Positions 53,349-64,000 of a DNA stretch of 64,000 bases are shown in pieces. The notes under the pieces are model-generated. The model saw nothing but the letters and a program-made list of their open reading frames with translations, was not told the origin of the DNA and made no database searches. How positions within the stretch are numbered: the first letter of the stretch is position 1; every line of letters begins with the position of its first letter. Both the position numbers and the translations under genes were made by a program. The stretch comes from Ambrosia x helenae (Eukaryota; Streptophyta; Magnoliopsida; Asterales; Asteraceae): contig CM061233.1 of assembly GCA_030844895.1 (NCBI GenBank), positions 57,251,468 to 57,315,467 of the forward strand, in the 5' to 3' direction.

Positions 53349-56300
53349 TAAGGTTATAGCGAACTAGCATTTTTTAAAAATCTAGACTATAACCGGTTTC
53401 GGCTCGAAGACAAAGTTTTCAAAACTAAAACACAACAAAATATTTTTAGAAAAGAAAGAAATTTGTACATGGGATGTATAAGGGGATATTCCGACCGACT
53501 AGCCATGTGTGGCAATATATGAAGTATTAGAAAATACGGATAAGAATGTTATGTTGCATAGAAATCCGATTTTCTAAGATTAGTTAATACATATACGTAG
53601 TACGGATATTTTGCCAGTAAGGATGTCGTGTCACGCTTCACATTAGTCCGCACTCTTGCATCGATCACCGGTACCAGCAAGAAGGAAGGATGTTGTGATC
53701 TACGAGGAGCTCACTCGCTTACCTGTAGACGGGATGATCGGAAGGACTAATCTCTATCGTGATAATGGATGTCGCCGTGTTGTTTATGATTTGGAGGCGA
53801 AACTAGACCAAGTCTTTTGTTGTATGGAATCTTTGTTTTGGGATCAGGAAGCTCGGAACTAGCGGGCAACACGATTACCTGGCAACGCAAATTATCATTA
53901 CGGGTGCACACGTAATAATAGTTTGGGGTGCACGGTAACCTTGGTGGGAGCTAGGGTCGGGATTGGTGGTAACTCCTTGATTTGTTTGTTCTTGTTCTTT
54001 AGATTCAGTCCTAGTTTTTGATTGGCCAACGGGTTAAAAGGGAAGAGCTCGAACGTCTATTCATATAAGTAATCTGACGCAAACCCTCGCTCCAGATAGG
54101 AACGGGAGATGAAAGCTTCCTTGTGTAGGAGTTGAATGCCTCCGCCACAAAGTTCTTCCAAAGGAGCGGACGTACAAGAATACACGGCGTACCGAAGCAA
54201 GAAATGACGAGTATGGTGCGTGGAAGGTTATACCCGAAACCCAGTGAAGACCGAGGGTGCGTCCCTGCTAGACCAGTGCGTTTTGAGAACGGGACCCTGC
54301 GTGGATCAGATATGAGACTCGTAGCCGTGTCTTGCTGTGTTATCATGGTGAATAAGTCATGTTCGATCTAACGCATGCCCAAGTTGTCTTCAAGGGTCGA
54401 GTATTTTTCTTCTCTAGTAGGAAGACAGAATCGAAGTTGCGGGATTAGGAAGCTTGATCATTGTTATCTAGAAGGCTCAATAGCCCTCGTCTGAATCGAC
54501 AGTATTGGTTGTTCCCATGCAGTTATGGACTGATGGTGAAATCAGCATGCTGCATTACACATCCGCGAGTCATAGGTCTTTGCTAAACGTCGATGATGTC
54601 GAAAATTTCGGCCACTAATCACGACCGCGACATCGTTTGCCAGTGTAAGGATGACGACGTGTAGTGGAACAGCAAGCCCCAGTCGGCGTTTGGCGATGGA
54701 ATCACTTGGAAGTGCATACGATTAACTCATGGGAAGCCACTGCTCGAGGTATTGAGTATTCAAGAATGGATTAACACCCTTTGCAATAGTGCTGGATCGT
54801 ATTCCGGAAGATGATTTGTGACGGGCTCAGCATATTGGTACTTATGTCATACTACTTTCCTGAGGTGCAAAAGTCATCGTAAGACCCCTCTATCTACCTC
54901 TTGTTTGTTTTTCAAGGATTATTGGTAGTCTCTTTTCACTCGGTGAACGTCCAAGTACATCCGATGCGTGCGCAGTATCTAAATCCGTCATAAATCCTGG
55001 GGAGTGGAACCCCACTTTGGGAATCGTAATCGTAAGGGTGTGTCCCGTAATTATCAAATGTCACAAGACGCTTTTGCTGACATTGAAATCCCCCTCGAAA
55101 ATAAAATAAGGGACTACTGGAAGTGGTCACGCTATTCTGTTAAATTAAACTTACCCATGGGACGACAATTCCATTGCTCTTGTCGCAATGTCGAACGCCT
55201 ATCACCCTCGTCACGACGACGAGACTGATTATCTACTTGGGGCGGCAATTGACGCAAAGTGTTTTCCATCAATGCCCATAGATATGGAGACGTTGCGTCC
55301 CCTTATCACGGTGGTTTATAAACTAAGGTGGTGAGACCCATTCACTATGGACCAGGTGACCTGTCTAATCTCTTGTCGTATTTCGATACTCTCCCTGTGT
55401 GGCCTGTCAGGAAGAAAGTCCACCGGCCTCGCTTGAGTGGCAGAGAGGCATTTCAGCTAATGACTATCGGTGCTAGAGCAAAGATAGCATGTAAGAAGAC
55501 CCTAATGAGAAGGATGACTCGGCTGGTTTGCCAGAGTCGGTATCGTTTTCATTTTATCGTGGTGTATCGATAAATCAGGATCCTTCTACCTCTACTTGCT
55601 ATTCCCGTGGTGACCACTATCTTTGATACTGAAAAGGGTGTAGGTTGGTTTCTAGAACCTATAGTCGGGCCTGACGTTGTTGCTCCTGTTATTGTTCTAT
55701 GGCTCAAGCGAGCCCTGTTGACGCTGTCAAGTGTGTAGCTCTTGCTGAGTTTGTTGTTGTCAGTGATTCTGTAGCACTTATCGGGCTTGATGCCGTTGTT
55801 TCTATGTCTGTTGTTGAGCTTATTGTTGTCGTTGTCTCTATAGTCCATGTTGGGCTTGATGTTGTTTCTATGGCTCTTCTCGAGCTGATGTTGTTGATGT
55901 ATTTGAGGCTCCTGCAGAGGTGAATGTCGTTAACAAAGACGTCTCTATAACCCTTGCCAAGCCGCTATGACCATATATGTGTCTTTGTGAAGTTCGTTGT
56001 TACTAATTCCATTCTCTTTGAGGCTTTCATTGAACTACTCGTTATCATTCCTTGGGCTCTCAGCAAGCCTAACATTGTCAATGGTTCTCAGGCCTCGGTT
56101 GAGACTGTCGATGTTGCTGTTTCTATCGTTTGAGTGACTCATAACAAGCCTACGGTCGTTTTCTCTATGAACAATATCGGCTTGAGAAGTCAACTAAATT
56201 ATGTGGAACCCGTCGTTCCCATTTATGTTATGACGACTGATGCGCCGACCAATCTAACCATTCCTACCATTGAGCCTATGGAGGATAGGCTCAAGGCTGA

Positions 56301-59300
56301 AGGTACATATACAAATCCCACCTCCACAAGTGATCTGAGACGCACGGGGATGCGTGCTCACCATAATGGAGCTTGCTGTTGATGTGGACTGGGGATTTTC
56401 CATATTGAGCGTCATATTGTCGTGTGCATTCATGCTACGGTGTTACCCCCAGCCATTGTGCATTCTTGCAGTCGCATTATTTTTGCTGATTGCGTATCCA
56501 TGTGGTCGCACTGCATTGTCGATGATGCATTCTTGTTGTTTACTGCTCCTGCAGTAGTGTAGCCTTGTTGTCGTGTTATTTTGTGTCATGCGGTTCCTGT
56601 TGTGGTGTTGTCTTGTCGTCATGCTTCTCTGTTGACATGTCACTCCTGTGCGGTGTTCCTTAATTGACGTGCTTCGTGGATGTGTTGCTGTCATTGCCGT
56701 GTTGTTTCTACTGTCGTGTTGCACAGAGGGCGTTTTGCTACAGCTGTAGGATTTACTTGATGATGTGATTACTTGTCGTTTGCTTCACTCTGGTTACCTC
56801 GGGATGGAGACATCACCTAAACCCCTCGTTGTTGTCATTGTCCTGTTTGTTTGATTGTGTAGCGCCAACATTGATTATGTAAGATTTTGGGTGTCTAACG
56901 GACTTCCTGGGAGTCATACTAAGACACTCTAGTCTAAGTGTTAGCCCATGTACTCCTTTGAGTCTCGCGATTGTTTGGGTAATTGACCGAATCATGTGTC
57001 GACCCCTTGATATGCTCACGCATTTCGTGAGCATTGCATCTTAAAAATCTAAGGCATCAGTGACGCCATGTCCAGCCTTAACTTTTTACGCGCAATTTGG
57101 TCGACTAACGATTGGCTATGCAAACCAATGTCAAGAAGAAATCCCGGGGTTCACACATAACGAGGCGAGGCTCGTCTTTGTGATAATGGATTTCGAATAC
57201 GTCTCAAACCTGAAGGTATCGAGTAATTGTGAGCGATATTATGACCCATACCTTTGGGACTAGCAAGAGTTGAAAGATTCAATTCATTTATTGCTCACTC
57301 CAGTGGATTCGTTTGACGTCATACATACCGACGTGTCATACTGATGATTATGGAAATACCATTGTGGACCCACCCGTGGGCGTGCATTAGTGAAGTTCCT
57401 GGTACATGATCTCGGAGGTTTTGTGAAGACCTGAATCCAGAAGGGCGTGTAGCATTGTCTACTCTATAGGAGTGCTACCCTACCGTTATGAGATGGTCGA
57501 TCAACTCAGCCCTTCGATTTATATTGTTATTCCTCTGATGGTGGGTTTGTTTTGTCTTGGTGTCGTTGCGTAGGTTTTTGAGATAGTGGAACCCTTTCGA
57601 GCATGGGTCGATAGTGGTGTTCTCAGCTATCCTTAGGAAGCATTGCTCGTGTTAGAGCAAAATCCCTTGTCTTTGACAGACACTGTTGGAGACACCATAG
57701 TAATGTGAGCTGCCAGGTCAGGGCTTATGGTACCTGACTAAACAGGATGAGCTTGAAGGCTTACATATTGCGCCCATACGTGTGACTAACTGAGTCATTG
57801 AATGGGATGCCTTATGGGAAGGCTCAGGACTATTGCTTGTAGTGCGATCTTAGTCGTTCGTTTGTTTTAAGTAACGACTTGGGCGCATGAAGCCGTCAAG
57901 CCAAATGTGAAATCTATGCTAAATGCATGCATCTATGACCCGATTTCACCATTTACCTAAAAAGATTCCGAAAAGATGGAACCATCGGCGAGTGAGGATT
58001 CCGGTTTCAGGACTCCTTTCGCTCAAATCTCTACATGAGATCTGATAGTCAATTAGAGGGCGTGTGGCCTGTATTATTCAGAATTGCCTTACTGGTTGCT
58101 AATACCGATGGGACGGCCGGTGCCCGTGAAGCACATATAACAGAACTAGCACTGGATACCCATGTTTTGGGTGAGCTACTGGTGTTCGGTATACTTGTCG
58201 CAATGGGGGCCAACGTGTTGATATGTGCTAGAAACCTTATACTATGTCCGTTGCGACAATAATTTAAGATGTTTCGTATATCTCTTTCCGGTATTGACCT
58301 ATGTGCTGGAAGCATCTGGTCATTGGTGTTTGAGTCGACTAGAAATTCTCGAGGATTGTGGAATCGTACGGCCCGGGCGTCGTGTATACACTGCTTACTG
58401 TTAGGGAACTGAGGGGTGAAAGCGACGCAAAAACTTTTGACCTCCATCAGTCCATACCAGGCGCCCTAGTGCCATTGCTCAGGTGAGAGGTAGCAATTTA
58501 GTACCTAGAAGATTCTACGGAAATAAAGTCCCATTTTGAATGTAGTTGTTCGGTCGACAAGAACCTAGTATATTTATCTTAATAAGGAGGTAAATATACG
58601 GTAAAGTGAGTCGAGCCGAAGGATAAAGGAAATGGAATACCCGACGAGGTTTTCAAGGGGACTTTTATGACCCTTATGTGGTGCAGTAAGATCTCAGGTT
58701 TAATATTGCCATGCCACCCGAGGTGTCCGTGGTTGGGATGCGACCCAAGTAATGATTGATTGTTGTTTGGAACCCTCTCATTCCTTACTCATCTGTAGCT
58801 CCGAGATGAGGCATATGGATAGCTACCTATACTCTTGGAAAGTCGTGGCTAGACACTGGGTTGCCGACTTCCATTATATCGGATGGTAGTAGTCACTCCA
58901 CCTTGAGTTTGAAAGACTTTATACACAAGCATGGGATACTCGATTTGAGATGAGTATGGATTATCATTTTCGGACAAATTGAAGGTACTTGACGGAATTG
59001 TTCCGTGTCGACACGATTGATGTCCGTGGCACATCGAATTCGTGTGCTTCATCGCCAGAATTTCCTATGTGATAAGAATCATCATCCCAGTGTTCGGGGT
59101 GTACTGCTCAAAGCCCTTGGAGGGCATACGTGTACATATCCAGTACGTCGAATAACAGACGGAGATTGATACATAACCTGGTTTGAGTTATTCGAGAGAT
59201 GGCCAGTAAATCTTGCAGTTTAGAGACTGCTTGGATGAGATGCGAACCTATTAAGAAGTCATACGGACAAGGCGTAGGACTTAAGGACTTCGAACTAGTA

Positions 59301-59599
59301 ATAGGTTTACACTAAGAGTCATACTCTCTGAGAGTGTCGATAAGCATAGAAATTATAGTAGGCCAAATTCTTGATGCTCCGGTGGCACGAAAATATCGAT
59401 CAAAATTGGTCTCAGGATGAATAAGCCTGAACTGTCGCAAGAACTTAGTGGGACTCTTGATGAATCCCGCAAGTCTGGCCTGAGGAAGCATTGTCAATTC
59501 CCCGACCGACGGAAGTCCGGTTGACGTTAAGCTCTACTATTCCGGGAAACCAATAGATGTATCAAAGTGGGATGCCCAAGAGCTTAGTCGTAGTTGGAC
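53349..59599. other. Interior of the LARD-like element, no recognisable coding
   Basis: Frames never exceed about 130 codons and match nothing I know. The stretch at 55690-56720 is rich in GTTGTTG and CTTGATG words and yields hydrophobic low-complexity frames. The frame at 57060-57263 (FTHNEARLVFVIMDFEYVS) has a faint rhythm of a gypsy RNase H segment, too weak to call. A purine-poor GTAGTTGGAC precedes the 3' LTR in place of a good polypurine tract. Confidence 0.6.
58550..58619. repeat. Nested-palindrome module E in the interior
   Basis: TCGGTCGACAAGAACCTAGT, inner arms GTATATTTA/TAAATATAC around a longer loop, then GTGAGTCGAGCCGA. It is a more diverged member of the LTR module family, about 1 kb upstream of the 3' LTR. 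Confidence 0.8.
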
Positions 59600-60148
59600 T
59601 GTGATATTGTGATTGGTATCAAATGTGTACATAATAATTTTCCAAGGTAGATTTGGTAAATACTAGTAATTATACACATGTATTTCGTATAAAAGTGTAT
59701 TTTTATAAAATAGAGTTTTATAAAAATATGGACTTTTCTAACATATGGATATGTATAAAAACAAAGGTATTTATAAAACTTCCAAGTAATATGTGTAGGA
59801 AATTAAAGAGGTAACTTTCCTAGAATACACATATTAGGAAACTTGGGAAAGATTAACTATATATAGATATATATATATATATATATAAGTTAAGTAATCG
59901 GACTTGGACGTGTTAACGAACTAAGACGTAAAAACGGACGGATGAGAAAAGTATCATTACATCAAGATAAGAATAAATATATTTTAAGGATTTAAAATAT
60001 ATGAGTTGGGTGAAAAATACATAACACTTTCCTAAGTGTTGGAAAATATTTGTGGGAGAAAAGTAACGTAAATAATCTAACGATTAAACGTTAAACAAGT
60101 GTATGGACTTAACAAGGAAAATATATATATATCTATATATATATATAT

Positions 60149-60402
60149 TCGACTCGACGAAATCTTAGCATATTTATTTAATGGGAAAGTAAATATACGG
60201 GGAGGTAAGTCGAGTCGAGTGCAGAAAACAATATATATATATATATCGAATCGACGAGATCCTAGTATATTTACTTAATGGGAAAGTAAATATACGGTGT
60301 GGTGAGTCGAATCGAGCGTTAAAAATATTATATCGAACGATACGATCTTAAGTATAATTAATTAATGGGAAAATAATTATACGTTAAGTGAAGTCGAGTC
60401 GA
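60149..60402. repeat. Three nested-palindrome modules (A'-C') in 3' LTR
   Basis: Counterparts of modules A-C, with the same difference in inner-arm sequence between A'/B' and C'. In A' one inner-arm base (GCATATTTA) has changed. Confidence 0.88.
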
Positions 60403-61119
60403 GGATAACATAATACAAGTTAAAGAAATATTAATGAGAATATAATTAACTTGTAAGAAAGGGTAATCCATCACCAACGGACCTAGGACATATGTCTAAT
60501 TAAACGGGGAATTATATGTAAATGGTGGTGTTGGGAGTTGGGTGTACAACTTGCCGGAAAAACACACGCTATAGACTTAGTGACTTACACGCACTAGGAC
60601 GTTCGTAGGTGCTTGACCACGGACTTGCTATTCTCTGCTATTTGATTGTACGCTGTACATCAGGTGAGTTTCACGGCCCCATTTTACTGTTTTAACTGGG
60701 GGAAAGATATGTTTGTCAAAAGTTATCACATGTTGAAATGTTTTCAAAGGTTAAAATGTGATGAGTGGCATGATGAGTACTTGAGTTTTTGTTCGCCACT
60801 CGGGGTTGAGTCCTCGCTACTGTAACCATTAATTCAGGTAAATGAAACAGAAGGAATATTTGGATAGTACTATTGGTTCCTGACAAGGCCCACCCCTAAT
60901 CGATAGCGTCGATTATGCATCGGCGTATGCCAGGGGTGCACGTATTCTGAACATAAGTCGTTGGGTTCCGAGAAACGACTTGGAGCAGCGCATATTTATT
61001 AGTCTTGGTTTGGTTATGGGACTCAGGGGATTGTTCATCATCATAGTTTGTAGGAGCTAGCTACTCCTTGCAAAGGCCACAAGTTGTGCAGGTTTCGCAC
61101 ATGTTGTAAAAACGAAATA

Positions 61120-61189
61120 TCGATCGACAAGATCCTAGTATAATTATTTAATGGGAAAATAATTATACGTTAAAGTGAGTCGAGTCGAT
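61120..61189. repeat. Nested-palindrome module D' in 3' LTR
   Basis: Counterpart of module D with the arms GTATAATTATTT/AAATAATTATAC retained. Confidence 0.85.
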
Positions 61190-61572
61190 GGTTGTGAAAA
61201 TGTTGTTGTTATGAAACTAAAACCTGTGAACTCACCAATATTTTATATATTGACGTCTTTTTAAACATATCTTTCAGGTAACTAAGTGCTGAATAGATAT
61301 GGGGCTAGTGCGGTGGAATTCGGGATGTCGGATGCTGGTCGGGGTTTCATCCATTGTTACCAACGGGTTGGAACATAAACGGAAATACCCCCACATTGAA
61401 ACTTAATGTTCATTGTTTTATGTAATGCTTTGTGCAACATTGTACCGAGATACTCGTTTTCGACATCCAAATAAATTAATCTTTTCTAATTTAATATAGT
61501 TTGTGTTAATCTTGACTTTGATATGCTTTCGAGCATTGCGCCACGTGTTTCCGCCATTGGCGTGGTGTGACA

Positions 61573-62525
61573 TGTACTATCCCCCGGATGCGGAAGGAGT
61601 TGACTAACTTCAGGATGTGACGGTATTCCAGCATGTGCACATCCTGAGAATGAACTAATGAGTTGATTCTCCTATGTATGATTGCAGGTAGAAATAAGTT
61701 ATAATATGGATTTTCATGCTTGGTAACGTCTATATTATCATCCTCAATTAAAGAAGTCAAGAATAGAGGTACAACTCGTGGTCAAGATGGAAGATATAGT
61801 CAAGATGGAAGACATAGTCAAAACTGTAACCGATATACATTTAATATCGGCGACAAAAGAGGAAACAGCTGAAACATTTAACTAGCTAAGGAGAAACCAT
61901 TGTAGCAACGTTCACTGAGATGAAACATCCACAACGGTCATGAGAAGACTTCAAAGAACTTAACTACTTAGCGAGTTTCATGGGATTGTTTGTTTATTTC
62001 ATGTACTATATAAATGGGGGTATTGGACGAGTATAGGACACATTGCTTACACTATAGCTACACACAAACACTTAGCTGATCACAAATACTCACACAATTA
62101 TTGTAATCATAGTACACACGTCCACATACTCATCCAAAGTTGTATCTTTTTACCATTTTTAATATTAACAAACAAGGTAGGGGCCTAGACTCCTCCCGAG
62201 GTTTTATGCCGGCGATTTATAACTGATCAAGGGCTTTCCTCATAGATCGTGTGTTGTTCTTCTTGTTAGTTGCTTTATTTGTTTATTCCCAACAATTCCA
62301 TCCTGAGGATATAACTGTCCATACTGAGGATATAACTGTTCATCCCAGAACTTACCTAAGCCATCCCGATCATAGTTGTCACATTTTCGCTTCTTTAGCA
62401 TCCTGATACACCATCTTCAAAATATATTAAATCCTTAACATATTTTCACACATTTAGCACTCTTCCCAACTTTAACTAATTTGGAATACAAAGTTATTTT
62501 TATTAGATAATTTTTTACCAAAACA
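61573..62525 (+). repeat. Candidate 5' LTR of the third LTR element
   Basis: TGTACTATCC ... CCAAAACA, 953 bp, containing TATATAAA at 62007-62014. It begins immediately after the previous element's terminal CA. A near-duplicate GAGGATATAACTGT pair lies at about 62302-62330. Confidence 0.55.
62007..62014 (+). promoter_or_regulatory. Putative TATA box of the third LTR element
   Basis: TATATAAA in CATGTACTATATAAATGGG, within the candidate LTR and about 520 bp before the PBS. Confidence 0.5.
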
Positions 62526-62528
62526 ATT

Positions 62529-62546
62529 TGGCGCCCACTGTGGGGC
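62529..62546 (+). promoter_or_regulatory. Primer-binding site, TGGCGCC type
   Basis: TGGCGCCCACTGTGGGGC starts three bases after the candidate LTR. It differs from the tRNA-Met sites of the other elements; the primer tRNA is not identified here. Confidence 0.7.
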
Positions 62547-62613
62547 AAGTGGTGCTATTTTAACAAAAAACTTTGTTAAAACCTTTTCTCATTTAATTCT
62601 CTTTTACAAAAAT

Positions 62614-63936
62614 TTGACAACTATGGCTTCTTCACAAAAATCTGTTTCAACATCCATGCCATCTACAACCTCTGCCAGAAATACTGCCTTACCACCTCCA
62701 CCTGCACTTCCAAGAAGTTCCACTTCCCAAATCCCACCTAGACCATCTGGATCTACTCCTCCTGTTTTTGTATCGAATGATGAGTTACTTTCTATGTTTG
62801 CACTAATGAAGGATTCGATACATCAACAACAAGACACAAACCGGATGTTGATAAGAGAAATACAAGCTCTTAAATTATCCTCAAGAAGGCCAAGTGAAGA
62901 CATGGGGACACCATTGCAGCCCAGGGCGTTAGATTTTAATTCTAGCATCTCTGGAGGGGTGCATCAGGGAGATTTCATCCCCATGAGTTCTGGACTCTCT
63001 GCCCCAGAAATGATTACAGCTCCCAGGATGGCAACCACTAGGGATACATGATATACACTTGTGCCATCCCAAGGATATAACACTACCGGTAACAATTTAA
63101 GTTCTAGTACTTTTACTGCTAATGATGTTGCTTCTTTGCAGGATACATGAATAAGTCCTCAGCTACAAGGGAGCTTCAGAAGATCAAGGATATGGTATCG
63201 AGTGTTCCAGGGATAGTACAGCCCATCCCTAAAGTATCCTCGGCATGCCATAGAGTGTCAAGATTTGCATCTCCCATATATGATGCAGAGATTCCAAAAC
63301 GGTTTCAAACTCCAAGCATGAAGCTCTATGATGGATCCACAGATCCTGAAAAACATGTGGCTCAATATAGGGAAAGGATGGAAATAAATCCAATCCCTGC
63401 CAATCTGAAAGAAGCATGTTTATGTAAGGGATTTGGCTCAAATCTCACTGGTCCAGCCCTGAAATGGCTCCTATGTGTTCCACCATATTCTATTACTTCT
63501 TTTGCACATTTAATTAACATGTTCAATAATCAGTTTTCTTGTAGTCGAACGTTTGACAAGTGATCTATACAGGGTGACTCAACCACATGGGGAATCACTG
63601 AGGGAATACATTACCACATTTGGAAAGGAAGCACTTGACATCCCGAACCTGGATGTCACAATAGCAGTACAGGCATTCAAGATGGGGCTGCAAAGAGATT
63701 CACCATTCTACCAAGAATTGGTGATGAGTCCATGCAGAAACTTGGATAAAGTCAGGAACATAGCTTTAAGATTCATCCGACTTGAGGATGATAAGAAAAT
63801 TCAAGAGCGGATAGAATCATCCTCAAAATATAACCACCCCAATCAAAAGTCCACTCCCACATACGAACCATATAAGCATAAACCATATGCTAGGCCTGAT
63901 AATAAAAAAGGTCAATGTAGTAGTGGACGGCGATGA
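62614..63936 (+). pseudogene. gag: gag of the third LTR element (frame-broken)
   Basis: Pieces at 62614-63051, 63147-63563 and 63553-63936 use frames 1, 3 and 1. The N-terminus is Pro/Ser-rich and disordered. The retrotransposon gag domain then runs through MKLYDGSTDPEKHVAQYRER, GPALKWLL, FAHLINMFNNQF, VTQPHGESLREYITTFGKEA and AFKMGLQRDSPFYQELV. Stops at 63049-63051 and 63561-63563 break it. The repeated GGATACATGA at about 63043 and 63142 suggests a small duplication at the first break. No zinc knuckle is reached clearly before the frame ends. Confidence 0.82.
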
Positions 63937-64000
63937 AGATGAGTGCCCTAAATTATCAGATTATTGTTTTTCTGTGGATGTAACAGGATTGATGTATGCC

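Larger units (their letters stand above)
50069..61572 (+). mobile_element. LARD-like LTR element without recognisable gag-pol
   Basis: Long LTRs (50069-53332 including a later MULE, and 59600-61572) end GGCGTGGTGTGACA. They enclose a tRNA-Met PBS and an interior of about 6.2 kb with only short, unrecognised frames. Excluding the MULE, the LTRs differ by roughly 30 substitutions over about 1.9 kb by eye, so the element moved recently although it encodes nothing identifiable. That fits a large non-autonomous derivative mobilised by a related chromovirus. The first about 46 bp of the 5' LTR are missing where it meets the antisense LTR scrap, so no target duplication can be checked. Confidence 0.78.
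59600..61572 (+). repeat. 3' LTR of the LARD-like element
   Basis: Starts TGTGATATTG (compare TGTAACATTG of the Tekay LTR) and ends GTGTGACA. Homologous to the 5' LTR from 59646 on. Modules lie at 60149-60218, 60245-60314, 60333-60402 and 61120-61189. No MULE insertion. Confidence 0.85.
61573..64000 (+). mobile_element. Left part of a Ty3/gypsy element (probably Tat-type), cut by the window end
   Basis: A candidate LTR, a TGGCGCCC primer-binding region and a gag follow one another. The right half lies outside the window, so LTR limits and target duplication cannot be confirmed. The TGGCGCCCACTGTGGGGC signature is common in plant non-chromoviral gypsy elements. Confidence 0.72.

Noticed and set aside
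55549..56724. Cluster of short hydrophobic frames (VVVVSIVHVG-type) on both strands
   Set aside because: Low-complexity GTTGTT/CTTGTC sequence gives Val/Leu-rich frames by composition; no start-to-stop gene of normal character.
57060..57263. RNase H remnant inside the LARD interior
   Set aside because: The frame FTHNEARLVFVIMDF faintly resembles gypsy RNase H spacing, but catalytic residues and neighbours are missing; not supportable by eye.
1..64000. CRISPR arrays, prokaryotic operons, rRNA genes
   Set aside because: Tandem repeats here are minisatellites and transposon parts without regular unique spacers; nothing bacterial or ribosomal was seen.

Overview
The window is a nuclear chromosome segment from a flowering plant. 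The evidence is intron-bearing host genes with GT/AG junctions, plant-type LTR retrotransposons primed by initiator tRNA-Met, an AT-rich intergenic background and many nested transposable elements. The repeat types resemble those of Asteraceae genomes, but that family placement is an inference from general familiarity. About 80% of the window is repeat-derived. I recognise only two convincing host genes, plus a small unrecognised membrane-protein ORF.

Layout. 1-2.5 kb: intergenic, with a Helitron-type 3' end and a perfect 66-bp tandem duplication. 2.5-4.2 kb: a small one-helix membrane protein ORF (+) and a PB1-domain protein gene (-). 5.6-8.2 kb: a LINE scrap, then a GC-rich 36-bp minisatellite split by a 526-bp hAT-type MITE with an 8-bp target duplication. 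8.2-18.4 kb: a complete Tekay/Del-type chromovirus with 2.5-kb LTRs and the 5-bp duplication ACTAG. Its reading frame is broken three times, and its LTRs carry two divergent tRNA-like modules and a 17-bp hairpin. 18.7-21.7 kb: a 5'-truncated LINE (-). 22.6-24.5 kb: an eight-exon CNNM/DUF21-CBS transporter-like gene (-), with one base missing in exon 5. 27.7-31.4 kb: a cluster of gene scraps, all on the minus strand: a LINE tail, one exon of a cationic amino acid transporter, and the 5' part of a chloroplast fructokinase-like (FLN2) gene.

32.06-43.53 kb: an 11,477-bp Copia element of the Sirevirus (SIRE/Maximus) type. It has 699-bp LTRs, the 5-bp duplication ACCAT, a long gag, pol, and an extra 1,059-codon ORF3. 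It sits inside a Helitron-like repeat. 45-49.6 kb: Helitron-like ends, SINE-like pieces, a 1.3-kb long-inverted-repeat element and a 207-bp MITE. 49.6-61.6 kb: an antisense Tekay-like LTR scrap abuts a large element with 2-kb LTRs and a roughly 6.2-kb interior that holds no recognisable retroviral domain (LARD-like). Its 5' LTR carries a 1,298-bp MULE with 9-bp target duplications. 61.6-64 kb: the left LTR, primer-binding site and broken gag of a third LTR element (Ty3/gypsy, probably Tat-type) that runs off the window.

How it fits together. The LTR elements are young: LTR pairs differ at about 1-2% of sites by eye. Yet most coding frames carry single-base breaks or stops. The same kind of single-base loss in the host CNNM gene raises the possibility of consensus errors in the assembly. 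The most unusual structure is a roughly 70-bp nested-palindrome module repeated four times in each LARD LTR and once in its interior. The two arms of its inner stem change together between copies.
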